Source: Echinococcus granulosus
Lineage: Eukaryota; Platyhelminthes; Cestoda; Cyclophyllidea; Taeniidae
DNA: 64,000 bases
Assembly: GCF_000524195.1 (NCBI RefSeq)
Contig: NW_020170500.1
Coordinates: 153,789 to 217,788, forward strand
Direction: 5' to 3'
The translations under genes and the position numbers were made by a program. The notes beneath the pieces were generated by a model, which was not told the DNA's origin, searched no databases, and worked only from the letters and a program-made list of their open reading frames with translations. This document shows positions 51,794 to 64,000 of the stretch, one piece after another. The first letter of the stretch is position 1. Each line of letters opens with the position of its first letter.

Positions 51794-53956
51794 GCTTAGG
51801 TTGCCTATAAGAATCCGATATCACAAGGAAACTGGTTTAGTTTAGAACAACAATTTGAGAGGAGATTGCTGCATTTTGTCTATTTCACCTAACCTATTAC
51901 TTGATGATACATTAGAACTGCAAAAATTTCGGATTCCTCTAATGGTCTACTCTTCTCTGAGACAGGTTCTAGATCTCAAAGAAGTCGTAAAATTCAAACG
52001 ATCAAAACGGTTGCTTTAAAGCAAACAAATCGCTTTTGGAGGGTGGACTTAGTTGTCACACCCTAGAAGAATGTTATTCACATCCAACACGGACCTGCAG
52101 CTTCAGGGCCGAGAGGCTATCGGTTCGTTAAGTGGGTAAATGAGGGGCACAGTAGAGAGTACCGTGCCTGGAGTGATAAGATGACAAAGTAGCCTATAAG
52201 TTACAATAAGTCATTTTTAGTGAGTTACGCTGAAACCACAAAAAAATGCTTTTCTTGCTCACCAACTAGTTTTGCTAGTATGCAAGTGGTAGTAAGTCTG
52301 ACATCACTAAGCTGGCAACTGGAATTTAATGCAAAGTCTTTACCCCGACACAGTCAACTTAGCTTTGCAGAGAAATTGCGCGCTCCCTCTCTCTCAGTTT
52401 ACAACCAGCGCTTATCCGACTTCAGAGTGTACGGACTTGAAGACCAATTTGCGGAACAAAAAGGGAAAGTTAGATCAGGACTGGCGATAATTGGACTGCT
52501 TGCCTTGAACGACCGGAAATGCGAGGCTATGAAAGTGACAAGTTAGGAGTAGGGCTGTGCGAGACAGCCCCCAATGCTTCAAGCTAGCAGTCAGAGCAGT
52601 TACACACATTTATACCCACCTTATTTCTGTTTCACCTTTATCCCCCCGATGGTTATTTCTTATTAGCATGACATGTGACTGGTTAATGCCAAGAGAGAGG
52701 GATTCTCGCCTAGAAAGTCCCCAGCGGATCCCTGCCGTAGTGGCTTGACTTTCAGCAAATGGCCGAGTCCAAGTATGCGATTCTATCCGTAATGCACCAC
52801 TCACAGAGCAATCACGGTCTCGTGGGGATGAGGTATAGGATGGGAGGTGAGTGGATCAATTTGGACGCAAGCAATGACAGATTTGGTCGCCTGACTTTGT
52901 AGGTCTGTGCAGACTCAGCCATCCATAGCAGCTTCCTACTCCTGTGACATTTAGATTTGCTGTCAAGTCATGGGGTTAAAAAGTTGACAAGTGGAATACT
53001 TGAGCTCAGAGGGAAAAAAGGATGCAAAAGAGTATTGTGTGATTTCAAAAAGAAAAAAAAGAACAAACTGTCGTCTAAGTGGTGAGTACATTGACTAAGT
53101 GTGCCGGCAATGCAATAAATTAGGGATTTGGCTGCTGCGTGAAGTGTCGCAGCGCAGTTGGGCTGAATTGTTGTACAGTCAAAAATCCCATTTCAAATCG
53201 GCGGAGAGCGCCTTTTGTACTGTGCAGATTTCAGAGTAGTTTGCTAAACGGTGCCGCATTTGCACTGAAACGCGACAATTACACTGCCGAAATGGAGCAA
53301 AGCAGCAGCATCACCATCATCGCCAGTCTCCATCCCTCCTTCCTTCCGCTTCCGCCCCTCTCCCCCTTCCCCCCCCTGCACTCCCTTTTCTCCATTACCC
53401 ACTTCGCTCACTCCAAATCATCGTTCCAGCGTGCAAGTGCATACGTGCGAGCGCGCTAATGGTTGTGAGTTGTACTCAGAGGGGATGGACACACGCGCGT
53501 GCCTGTCCGTGCCACGCTCATGTCGATCCACCCGATTGGCTGGCCAAGGTCAGTTGTAGAGACGGAAAGACCGGTCCGGTCGATCCTCACTTGTTCCAAA
53601 TGCAATAGAAGTGGGAGAAGCAGGCGAGTAACGGGAGGAGTCGGGCATTTTATGCATTATTTATCCTCTAGTGCACATACATACATTACACGCACGCATA
53701 CACACTCCCTCAGTCGCGCACTGGCTCACGCAAATACAATTATTCGGTTGGCCTCAGTTGTCATGTAATACAGCCTCCAACCGGTCCCACTGTCTCTCCC
53801 CCTATTACCCTCCATCAAACGCACAGAATTTTTCATGACTTATACTAAGAGTTTGTATAATGCTTTTCCAATGCCGAACCAACTTGCAGAAGAGCACAAT
53901 TGCCTGTACTAGGAAGGACGTGTTGGAATGTAGCAGAGCCCTTGTTTCAATGCACC

Positions 53957-56900
53957 ATGCAGCAGTCACAATCACCATCATCACCACCACCACTACCACC
54001 AACGGTGCCGGCACAGTCCCCATCTCAAGCTATTTGTAAGCTCGACCCTGGGTCCCAACAACCCGGTGACTCGGATCAAATTCAACCGGATTTATCCCAC
54101 CTCACCCCAGAGGAGAGAAGGATTATTGAGGATGTTATTAATAGGCAACGACAGGAGGAACTCATCGATCGGTAGGTCTTACGTGTTCTGGTCATTCTCC
54201 GGGTCTTCCTTATAAATTGTGATTGAGGGCAGATTGCCGATTTCTCACAGTTTAATACGGAGGGAAAGTACTGAACCGCCTCCCTTCCTCTAAGAGTTTC
54301 TCAGTTTACAAGGATTTCAGTAAAGAGAGATACTACGATCCTTCTGGATCAGGCGCTTTTAAATCTCAATAATTTGTTCTGCAGCTAGGAAACAATATTT
54401 TTTGATCATTCAACTGCTATAATTCAGTAATGTCCACCAAGGGACAGCCTGACATCAAGACATAATTAGTCTACTTCATTTGATCTGTAAATGACACTTT
54501 CACTACCAGGGTCTGTTTGTGGGAGGGATGGGAGGGGAGGGGGAGGAAATTGACCACCTCAACCACTCAGGTGGCTTGTCACTGATTTTCAGTGATTTCT
54601 CAACTAATTCAACTGTTACTCAAAATGTGTAATTATTCTCACAGATCAAAAAAATCTCCAGCATCTCTTTTATTGCTCCACACTCAACTAATCTCGTGGC
54701 TACAATTATCATAAACTGATAGAGAAGCCATGTCACCCATCTGTGACCCCGGAGTGAGGTAGGAAAATCGCGGCCTCACCTATACGTGTGCCACAGATGG
54801 AGGATGGGTTTAGTCATCTTCAACCCAACTTTAAATAAGTGACGATTTATATTTCGGGTTAGTAATCCAATAGCAGCCTCCAAAATTAATCTGTAGGGAG
54901 GTGTACACAATCGAACGTGTACCTTGACCCAAATCTCCCTCCTGATTGGTTGAAGCAGGATTAAAATTTTTGAGTGGTCTTCTGTTTAGGGACATCAGTG
55001 ATGGCTACGCTTAAGATCTAATCGAGAATCACCTTAAAATTCTCATTCGGTGTTGATCAAAGCAATTTTTTTTTCCCAATTCACATAAATAAAGATAAAA
55101 CAAATTCATTTGAACGCGCGAATAAAATATATGCAAAATCCGATTCGTTTATTTGAAAAAGGTGAATTCAAAGGGAATTTTGCAATCCTAGTCCATTTAT
55201 AAATTTTTGTTCCGCTTTTTCATTTGCAGACTAATTGTCTACCATTGAATTAAATGTGTGTATTGGAAGGAAATTTGGAGTGTCACATATATGTGACGCT
55301 TGTTGTGAATGTATTAAAACATCTTTTATCCATAGACTGTGCGAATTTCGGCATCTAATATCAGAAAAAAAGATATATTAATTTGTCACTGTATGATGAG
55401 CGAGTGGCTGATACCCTTCGTCATGATTAACCCCTCAATTTACCCAAGATCGGTCTAAACGGTAAGAAATAACAGTGAATGATGGCTAATCCCTGGACCC
55501 AGTCGTCTTTGGCCTCTTACATCACTCGAACTTAAAGTAAATCCCAAAGTGGTTTCCATATTTGCTAAAAAGTTTATTTTTTCTTCTTTGATGGGGAGGG
55601 TTTTAAACGCAGGTTACGGACGATTAGATTGCTCATGGGGCAGCATATACTGCCTTATTTAAGTGTATTTTTACTAAAAAAGAGGATGATTTATTGAGTA
55701 CATTGATGACGAATGGCTACTCAGTCACCGACTTACCAGAGTAGGCGTGTCAAAAGCAATGACAGCCTAGTTCTCATTTGAGGGCGCACAAAGTCCATTT
55801 TAGTCCTTCCTTTATCTAGGTTATACTTGTCAATTTTGCCTAAGGCACGATTAAGTCATCTGGAAGGTTGCTATCCAGCTTTGTGTTTCCTCAGTGGTGG
55901 AGGTGATGTATTCTGGATGATATAGTGAAGGCGCTTCTAATTGTGTTTAGTTTAACCCGTAGCGGAGTAAAGGGGGCACACACTCAACATGGAAGTATGA
56001 GCTCGACAGGAAACGGGAATTCCTCGCTCCTTTATTAACCACATCTGATCGAATCGCTGCCTGGCATCAACCAGGTTACCTCTGAAGCCGATATTAGGTA
56101 CAAGAGTGGGAGACCTCCATCCTACTGTCGTGGATGGCGGATAGGGGGAGGATGAAAAACGCCGATTTATAGTGTATGGGGATTTGAGGCAGTATAAACA
56201 AAGATGGCTACCTCCTGTGAGTTTACGATGGGAGGATCAACATTTGTGGCATCGTTTTTTACTTGCCCAAATAACGTATATGTGAGTAGATTGGCCAATT
56301 TGGTTGCCAAAACCAAAAAATAGCCGAAGTGGCTGTAGTGGTCGATCCTCCTCCTCCTCCTCCTCCTCCTCCTCCTCCTCCTCCTCNNNNNNNNNNNNNN
56401 NNNNNNNNNNNNNNNNNNNNNNNNNNNNNNNNNNNNNNNNNNNNNNNNNNNNNNNNNNNNNNNNNNNNNNNNNNNNNNNNNNNNNNAGGCTATCAGCAAG
56501 GCCTTCAAGCCATGTTACCAACGGGAAGCACAACCTCCGGAGAAAAAAGTATCGAATCACTCAAAATTCTGCAATAAATAGGGGGTTTTGGTGGAAATTA
56601 GATGCGGCATCCTCACATTCCTCATCCAATGAAGAAAATTCCTCTTCTAAAATAATTTGGTATAAATGTTTTGGTTCTTGACTTGTGGCCTTTATCAAAT
56701 GACGAAAGCCAAAAATTTAGTCCTGTTGTGCTATTCGAACAGATTGATTGAGTTTGAAATAGCAAAAATATAAGTGAGGTGGCCCCTGTCAGCGGATAAT
56801 TACACTTTCGTTTTATTAACCGTAACACATTAGTAAGAGTATGGCATCTTATAGTTTACGTTGACCGAATTTGCTCTAAGATAGATCCTGGCAATAGCCA

Positions 56901-59900
56901 TTGATCAGAAAGGCTGGTAGATTGATGTAAAAGCTTTGTACTGTCTTTCCATGCCGTGGATAGAAATTGATGAAACACGCCAATTTTTCTTACCGACGGT
57001 TATTTTGAAGTCATCTGTGTTTGGTGCACAAGCAGTCTAAATTTCCCACTCCCATTGCTATCTGCTAATCAAATTTCAAGTTGTATTAAAAATTGTGCTG
57101 AAATTTCTACTCTGGAATTATCGTTTTTTTTTCTTGTTAAGACTTATTCGAACCTGGTAGTTAATCAGTCCGTTGGTTGGATATGAAATCGTAATCACAT
57201 GTTAGTTTGGAGGAATGTCCTTTAAAAACGTAGGGGTTGTTTTGTTTTAAAGGCGCTTTAAAATCTTTACTTAGCTTTGAAAAATATTGAAACTTCTAGG
57301 CATAAATTAGCAGAATAAGAGCCTTCCACAATCCCCGCGCTATCATTGGCTAAAAATGTGAAATAACCTTCAAACTGCCTACTGATTGGTAGATAAGCAA
57401 AGCCAAGACAAAATTATTAGAGCAAAGGTGTCCAAACTCCCTAGGATCCAGAGATAAACTTAAACTAGGCGAAACTATGAAATTAATAGTAAATCTCATT
57501 TAACTTCCTCCAATTTTTGCGCTATTAGACAATGACGTTAGCTAGAGAACTAACGCCGATTTAGTTAACCCTCCTGTTCACCGGTCAAGCATGCATGCAG
57601 ATTGTGAACGCAAGCACGCGTACGTGCGCACGTGCACGCAGGCACACACGTTCGCACACGCGTGCACATACGACCGCTATCGATCGATGCAGGGATGAGC
57701 ACGAGGGGGTGTATGCCACATGCCATCAAACTGCGCCCTCCTATTGGCTGCTGCCACTGTTGCTGCTGGTGCGGGGTCGCTCTCGGCCTCTCTCTCGCTT
57801 CCTATAGCGCTAACACTTGCACTTGCACGACTCTGTGTACGCGCGACACTTTCACTGATTTACTTTCCCCGTTTGCGTCACGTATCCCCTCTCGGCTCTT
57901 GCTCTCTCGCGTTCGCTGACGCCGCTGCCTCCTATCTGGCCCTATATATGTGTGTGCCGTCATGTATATGAATGCTGGTAGGCCGGCGTGTGTCCGATGC
58001 GGGGAGGTGTGTACGTCCGAAGGGGGATAGGGGACTCACAGAGTCCCTAAATGACCTGTACGCTCTGAATTGCATTTATTAATCCATCTTTACACACTTT
58101 CGGCACTCCATTAAGCTAGGACTGTGGGATAAACTTTATAATCAGAAGGTGGCCACGTCGTGACCAAGAGGACCAACAAGGCTCTGCTTTAAGTATCCAC
58201 TTTGCTACTTCTTTTGATGATGGATGTGCGATTTAAAATTTTTAATAGGCTTGTTACCTGAGTGTTAGGAGGAAATGAACAACTATAGCTCAAAGCAAAT
58301 ATTTCTTCCATTTAAAGCTATGCTGTTCAATTAGAAACTATTCTAAACTATTCTACTTCTGTTTTGTTCAGTGTGTTAATAAACTAACCAATGAAGAGCA
58401 TGCGTCACACATATGTGACGCCGGTAGCGATTGATTCCATTTTTTGGACATTTAAACTTCCTGGGAGCTCAAAAAGTAATGCACCATCTTATTTATGAAC
58501 TGTATTTTAAATAAGAGTCCAGATTAGTAGACTTTCTTGTTCAACAAAACCAAGCCGATATAACGGGTGCCGCTTTCGAGGGAGAACAAATCTGATTGGT
58601 TCAGAGACCTCCTTTACTCCTTCTTTTCTATCAGTGATTTGTTAGGATTTCTTTTTAATTCTACTTTATTGTAATAGGTTTTTTTGGGCTTTAGCCATCC
58701 AAAGAGAATTAGGTTATTTTTATGTTTGAATCGTTGAAATGTATTCTTTCCCTAAACATACCTTATCAAAGATGAATATAATGGAATTTTTGTTTTTTTT
58801 GCCATGTTTGAACGGACGGTGCAATTTGTTAACCACCATATCAACACCGGGTTAGTGTAGTGCCGTAGGCATTAGAAGGAAGGCATTACTTTCTTCTTTC
58901 AAGGCTATTGTGGTAGACTGCTTTCATAGGATATTACTTGGTGAATAATGAAACATCTCGTCGACAAGATCGAAGTTGTAAAACTGGGATATTTACTTCT
59001 ACAGAAGGCTTCAAGTAATTTTCGGTCCTTTGCTCTAATCTTTCCAGCAAAAAGACATCTTTTTTGGTAATGTAAAGGCCTTAAAAATGGTCATACGTCG
59101 GTGCGTTCCCGGCCTACAGCCTCGACAATCATTCCTGTGAACAAATGTTTAGTCAGTGTGTGGAAGGCTTGGACAACTAGTGTATAACCAAGCTGTTGAC
59201 TGACGAAATTGTGAAAGATTTGTACGAATTCTTCTATAAGGTAGACGAGGAAAACAATACAGTCATTGACAAAAACGATGACCTACGATTCCCAAAACGT
59301 AGCCCACGCACGTTCGATGCCCGGAAATCTCCAGGTGATCCAGTCATACTAACAATTCTTTCTGTGACGAAGCAATGCGATAAGTGCATAAACCTTGAAG
59401 ATGACTAAGTGGGGAATTTGTTAACTCCCTTAAATTTAAATAACCGCAGCATTGTTTGCCTAGATGGAAAGCTGTTTAACCGCTTTACATGATTATTTTC
59501 CCAGTTCCCAAGCCCTCCTCTCCATACCCATTTGTCAAGTCGTCCATCGGGGCTCCAAAGTATTCCAACGCCTTCCAGCCCTAACCGATGCATCCCCCTC
59601 CTCCTCTTCCACCTCCACTACCAACACAGCTTCCGCTTCCAATGCTCAACTGGCCAATAGCATCGGTGGCCCCGTTGCCCGAGCCAAGGACGAATTCTTT
59701 GGGGGAGTCACACGACGAGGCCTCTGTGCTGAGAGGCCCTTACCCTCCGTCCATCACAATCGCACCTCCGGGGATCTCTTCGGCGCGGTGTCTAACTTTT
59801 TCACTAGAACTGGAGGTGGTAGTGGCAACTTTGGAGACGTCTGTGAGATATGCCATGTCACCAAGTTCACAGGAAATGCAGGTCACAATTGTGTTCAATG

Positions 59901-62900
59901 CAACCTCAAGACCTGCGTTCGCTGCGGCGGATGGTTTGGTACTCAGGTAGAGGAGGGGAGCTCTTTACTTATGGAGGGTCGGATTTGTTTAAGTACCAAT
60001 GGGCTTGGGAATTAATAAGTGTATAGTGAAGTTATGGCCAAAAGCTCAAACATTTTAACTCAGGCACGTGGTATTAAGCTTGGAAGTGGGTCAGTCGTAT
60101 AGGCGATCTCAACTGAATTGGATGTGGATAACCTATTTCCTGCATACTGTACCATGCTGCATAAACCTGTTGGTTAAATACTCCTGCTGGAAGTTATGGA
60201 CAGAAATTGAACAGGAGAGCTTGCATTGAATTAGTGTTTTAGAACCTACCAGATAAAGTAGTCCAATGTCTATCCTCTCTCTTTGCCCTCCAGTCCTCGT
60301 GGATGTGCAAAAATTGTTTCAGTAATTTATCATCTCCTTCTGCGATGACTCACGTAGCCAAGGATGCCAAAACTCCGCTCCCTTCGGGACTCACTTCCTA
60401 CAGAAGGGAGTCCTTCTCCTCGCCTCTAAATACCACTGAGTCTACCCTCAATCCCCGGATGATTCCCAAAATTCCCCCAACTTCCACTCCCGCCACCGCC
60501 TCTACCTCCTCCTCCCTCTCGGCCTCCAATGTGGCGCCTGTGGAACGCAGTCTAAGCAGCTATGCAGGCGTAGCCAGCCAAACACGATTGCGGGAGGCAA
60601 TGAAAGAGTGAGACCTTTCAGTCTGTTTAATTTCCGTCACCGGAACATGATCTGTCTCGTAAGAATTGCTAGGCAGACGGTATGAGATGATTTTGTAAGT
60701 CCCGTTAAGTTTAATGGAGTTTTATCGCAATCGGTTTTCAAGTCAGAATGGAACCTTTGAGATTGTCAAAGATGGGGAAGGAATAAATTTCAAGGAGTTG
60801 AAAGTGTGCCATTTGGTAAACTTATGTACGCACTGTAGTGCTTGACTTGTATTTGTAAGACAACTGCGGAATAGACAGTTCTACCAGTACGGTGGCACCA
60901 ATGCAGGGCATTTGATGTTCGCCAATTTTGAAATTTCAGACATTCCTATTCGCAAATAATTGAGGTATTCACCGTTCACTCCACAGGCAGATTCGTCTGC
61001 TTTGTGCATAATTTTGCCTCACAATTTTTTGGCTGTACGAAGATAAGGGATTATGCAAGATAGTTGAATATTCATAGGTACGAATCCCTGTCGTGGGCTG
61101 GGATAACCACTGACACTTTTCAAATATCTTGCTGCTGGGCCACTAGGCTCCCCATCTCTATACTACACCGCTGTTAAAGTCTTCTTCTTGGCTCACGGAG
61201 GTGCGGTAGTCATCTAAACGATAAGACGTTAGTAGAAGGCGTGTTTTAAGACAGCTGACAAGGTGGCCTAAATTTTAAGTTTCCTCTTGAGAAGTGGAGA
61301 AGGTAACTTACAAAAGAGGCACCGTTATAGGCGGGCAGTTGGTACTAAGCCTGTATCAAATATCAAGCAACTATTATGTGCTTTATTCTTTCTTTTACCC
61401 AGTAACCGTTCACTAAGCGAGGAGGACCGTGTGTGGTCACACTACCAGCCTACGCCCAGCTCTCATACTTACCTTCTTCACAGCCATCAGTCACCCAAAA
61501 ACTACTACCAACACCCTCCAGTTCCACCCCACTCCCATCCTCATAAACAGCAACACCCTCAGCGCCAACAATCTTATTCCTCTATCCCACCACGTTATCT
61601 GCAACAACACTCCTCACACTATCCCGCTGCCGCTACGGCCACCGCCCAGCATCCCTACAACGCACCCCATTTTCGACACTCCACTGGACCCCCGGTGGAT
61701 CGAGCTTATAGACGACCCTTTGGGGAGGCTGCATGGATCCGACCCGTTATGCCACCTCCTTTGCGGTCTGAACGGCACACTTTTAGGTCAATGGAAGGTG
61801 GCGGGGTAGAAGGCGGAGGGGTCAGCACCACCTCGTGCGGTTCTACTGAAGACTCACCTCATGGTGGTTTTCGTGCAGGATATTTACGGAGGAGTGGTGG
61901 AGGGCAGATGGATCCGGGATCGGTGTCGGAACCCTGCAAGTCCGAGGCCTATTCGCGAGGTGATGAAAAGCTTAAACCAAGTGATTCTGATTGGTTGATG
62001 TGTCAGAATTTTACCCTTCTTGAAAGCAGGATATCTCTGAGCTGTGTTTGATTATTTTGACGACACGAATACGTACCACCGTCACTGCATCAAATGTCTC
62101 AACCTAATTTCACCATCATATTTAAAGTTATGCAGCACAGCCTTTAAGATGTGATGGATAACTCTGTTCGTTCAGGCGTGTTATTTTATTTTTAAAACCT
62201 TTGCTATTAGGAGTTTCTTCAAAGGAAAGTTATCCACCACAGACATTCAGTGGTTTTGTTTTAAGATGATACCAACTCCTGTACAACCAAGGTGACCATT
62301 TTGGCATCAAGGCCATAGCCGAAGAGTGTAGTTACCTCCTGGCAAAGAGCAACCTACATCCACCTTATTGTTTTCAACTCCCCTAATCAATTTGCAACAT
62401 GTCGTTAAGTGGGATCGGTTATTCCCAACTGATAAATTCCACCGGTCAAATTGTTGTGTTGTTGGACTTTGGTAAAAAATTAGGACATCTATATGACTTA
62501 CAAACTAGTTATTAAAAAGCAAAGTTTTACGATCTTCAGATGGGTATACTAACGGGAGTAATATGATTATGATTATTCGGGTAATACAAGGTTTGGCCCA
62601 ATTTGTCCTTCACTGTTCTTGCTTTAGTAAATTCTTTATAATAAGTTCCAGTAATTTTTTCCAGATGTTTTCTTCTTATCTTTCCATAGGTGTTTAGGAT
62701 GCTTAGACCGACTTGTTATTCCATTTTTCGCTTTCTGCCATGACCTCAAGCAATTAATGAATGGTTCAGTAAAACAATGTCCAAATACAAGACATTAAAT
62801 CTTGTCCTTGTATTTAATAGTTCTTTTCAAAAATTGTAGGAGACTATCGTAAATCGTTTACAACCGAAAGCAGAATGTATCAACGTAGTATTGAAGTTGA

Positions 62901-64000
62901 CCGCCCATCTTCCGTGAGTTGGTTTGGTTTATAAATGAAATGAATTGGCCATTTTGTACTATGGTCCATTAGAGGAATACTGCATGGGACATATTTAGCC
63001 CTTCTGCTAATGTAAATAAGACCTTATGGTTTTCATACGCAAAAAATGGTTGGGCAAAATAATTAGTCTTTACAGGAAGTTCATCTGCATTTTTTTGCCT
63101 CCCCAAGGGTCGATCGGCATTCTGGTCACCGTCTCAAGATGGTGAAAGCCTGATCGGTCAGGTGTACCTTCGAAAGTGCAGAGCAAGCGGTGAAATTGGA
63201 CTACTCAGCAGCTTTGGTAAGCCATTTCTGGCTGGTGTGAACTTTATATTTTGCCTGGTCAATTTCAATTTAACTGATCACTTTAAGGGCTGTCTTTCCA
63301 CTTCATTAACCCTAGCCTTTCAATGCTTTTGGCAGTCTACTTGACTAGAATGAGAATTTATAAGTAATCATATCTCCTGTATGATTCAGTTTAGATTTCT
63401 GTACCTACCAGAAGTGAACATGTTTTGGGAGTTTCAAAAAGAGGCCGAGATATTTTCACTAGGAAGGACTAGTACGTATCATCGTCATTTTTTGCACTGA
63501 ATAGAATTAAATCAACCTACTACATTCTTTGTTGGATTCAATTCCAAGATAATTATTAACCCAGGATGTTTTAGGACACCTATCATCATTTCCTGCCTGT
63601 CGATCTCTCCTTTCACCATTTCTTTAAACATCCACCACTACATCTATTCATCCATCAAGAGACAGAAGGAATTTTCGTGGCTTTCGGTATAGCATCGGTC
63701 CGCCGACTGTAAAGTGCTTGCTTGTCACGTCGTTACATGGATGAGTTAGTTTATTAGAGGGGTACTATTTATTGTCATCCCCACTCATTTCTCTTATTTT
63801 GAACCCCATTGCATAAAATGTTTTGTCACAGCCTAAAGGCTGTACTCTGAAGCTACTTTTCTACCAAAATGACTGCGAGTGTATGGAGGTGCAGTAGGTG
63901 ACACCAGAACGCGGTATCCAGAGTTAAGTGGTTTAAGTGAATCGTTGAAATATGGTGATGAATCACTGAAAGGTAGATGCATGAGGTTGACGAAGGTCCT
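53957..64000 (+). CDS. RIM: RIM (regulating synaptic membrane exocytosis), 5' part
   Basis: Exons: 53957-54171, 59505-59946, 60294-60607, 61403-61959 (or to 61980), 63076-63216 (or from 63108); the gene continues past the window. The start ATG (ACCATGC) begins MQQSQSPSSPPPLPP. PDLSHLTPEERRIIEDVI, ending in NRQRQEEL, is the N-terminal Rab3-binding helix of RIM. The FYVE-like zinc finger has eight cysteines: CEIC (185, 188), CVQC (201, 204), CVRC (209, 212) and CKNC (224, 227), the last pair on the next exon. Exon 4 is His/Pro/Tyr-rich. SQDGESLIGQVYLRK matches the segment entering the RIM PDZ domain (animal form SKEGDHLIGRV). RIM tethers Rab3 vesicles, Munc13 and calcium channels at active zones. 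All phases agree. The C2 domains lie outside the window. Confidence 0.9.
54732..54747. repeat. 16-bp palindrome, copy 10
   Basis: GTCACCCATCTGTGAC; RIM intron 1. Confidence 0.75.
55282..55297. repeat. 16-bp palindrome, copy 11 (perfect)
   Basis: GTCACATATATGTGAC, identical to copy 5; RIM intron 1. Confidence 0.85.
56346..56386 (+). repeat. (CTC)n microsatellite abutting a gap
   Basis: Trinucleotide run that enters the assembly gap directly; true length unknown. Confidence 0.9.
56387..56486. other. Assembly gap, 100 N
   Basis: Exactly 100 N after a (CTC)n run. Frames crossing it are artefacts. Confidence 0.95.
58404..58419. repeat. 16-bp palindrome, copy 12
   Basis: GCGTCACACATATGTGACGC with flanks, arms of 7 bp; RIM intron 1. 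Confidence 0.85.
59181..59408 (+). other. Unidentified intronic ORF
   Basis: Open from the TAG at 59178 to a TGA... the frame reads LTDEIVKDLYEFFYKVDEEN, then DLRFPKRSPRTFDARKSPGD and QCDKCINLEDD before a TAA. Composition is acidic/basic and protein-like, not low complexity. No in-frame ATG start and no phase-compatible splice into RIM was found (RIM needs one base to finish a codon here). A ~50-bp repeat relic lies just upstream, so it may be a transposon fragment. Confidence 0.25.
61960..63075 (+). other. RIM intron 4
   Basis: About 1.1 kb of AT-rich sequence; a further small exon cannot be excluded. Nothing else seen. Confidence 0.4.
63217..64000 (+). other. RIM intron 5, runs off the window
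   Basis: Begins with donor GTAAGC. The next PDZ exon is not visible before the window ends. Confidence 0.5.

Larger units (their letters stand above)
46965..53956. other. otp-RIM divergent intergenic region
   Basis: Divergent genes leave 7 kb here. It holds the otp promoter candidate, the orphan exon 49137-49349, a very AT-rich block (about 49950-51200) with a pair of ~145-bp direct repeats, palindromes at 51418 and 51778, and a CpG-rich, CA-rich stretch (53440-53760) with a CCGATTGGCTGG word that may belong to the RIM promoter. Confidence 0.5.
54172..59504 (+). other. RIM intron 1
   Basis: Intron of 5.3 kb. Holds palindromes at 54732, 55282 and 58404, an assembly gap in (CTC)n (56387-56486), a CpG/CA-rich patch (57590-57970) that could be an internal promoter, and an unexplained ORF at 59181-59408. 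Confidence 0.5.

Noticed and set aside
56167..56681. Long ORFs spanning 56387-56486
   Set aside because: They run through 100 N and a CTC repeat, so the frames are artefacts.
61429..61809. 126-codon + frame overlapping RIM exon 4
   Set aside because: It is the +1 shadow of the His/Pro-rich RIM exon, which has matching splice phases.
1..64000. CRISPR arrays, prokaryotic operons, rRNA or intact tRNA genes
   Set aside because: The palindrome copies are not regularly spaced with unique spacers, and no rRNA or complete cloverleaf was recognised.

Overview
The window is eukaryotic, intron-rich animal DNA with moderate GC. It holds four recognisable protein-coding genes, and none has a bacterial-style operon layout. 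I rebuilt exon models by matching splice sites, reading phase and family landmarks. The gene set (DIP2, a hemopexin-type matrix metalloproteinase, the homeobox gene orthopedia, and the synaptic gene RIM) is that of a bilaterian. The Ser/Thr/Pro-rich insertions, tRNA-derived repeat relics and intron sizes suggest a parasitic flatworm, most likely a tapeworm. The lineage is an inference from general character and was not tested by database search.

Layout. (1) 7-11880, + strand: the 3' part of DIP2 (eleven exons, second adenylate-forming domain, stop codon inside the window). A possible small antisense membrane-protein gene lies tail-to-tail with it at 11942-12663. (2) 14302-23709, - strand: a complete ten-exon secreted matrix metalloproteinase of about 569 aa (signal peptide, cysteine-switch propeptide, furin site, zinc catalytic domain, hemopexin domain). 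(3) 27724-46964, - strand: a complete six-exon orthopedia (Otp) homeobox gene of about 790 aa, with a CCAAT-rich promoter candidate just upstream and a possible alternative last exon at 25661-25941. (4) 53957 to beyond the right edge, + strand: the 5' part of RIM (Rab3-interacting molecule) with the Rab-binding helix, the FYVE-like zinc finger and the start of the PDZ domain.

The genes share no pathway and appear to be ordinary chromosomal neighbours. Otp and RIM are both neural genes (neuroendocrine specification and synaptic vesicle release), and DIP2 family members act in neurite branching and lipid handling, but nothing in the sequence ties them into one unit.

The most striking non-coding signal is a dispersed 16-bp palindrome, GTCAC-N6-GTGAC (ideal form GTCACATATATGTGAC). 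It occurs 12 times exactly, plus one copy whose centre has expanded into a GT microsatellite. Chance expectation is about 0.06 copies for a window this size. All copies are in introns or intergenic DNA. Other repeats are a diverged ~0.7 kb duplication in two MMP introns, a pair of ~145-bp direct repeats 0.87 kb apart that resembles a miniature LTR element, tRNA-like SINE relics, and two 100-N assembly gaps sitting in simple repeats.
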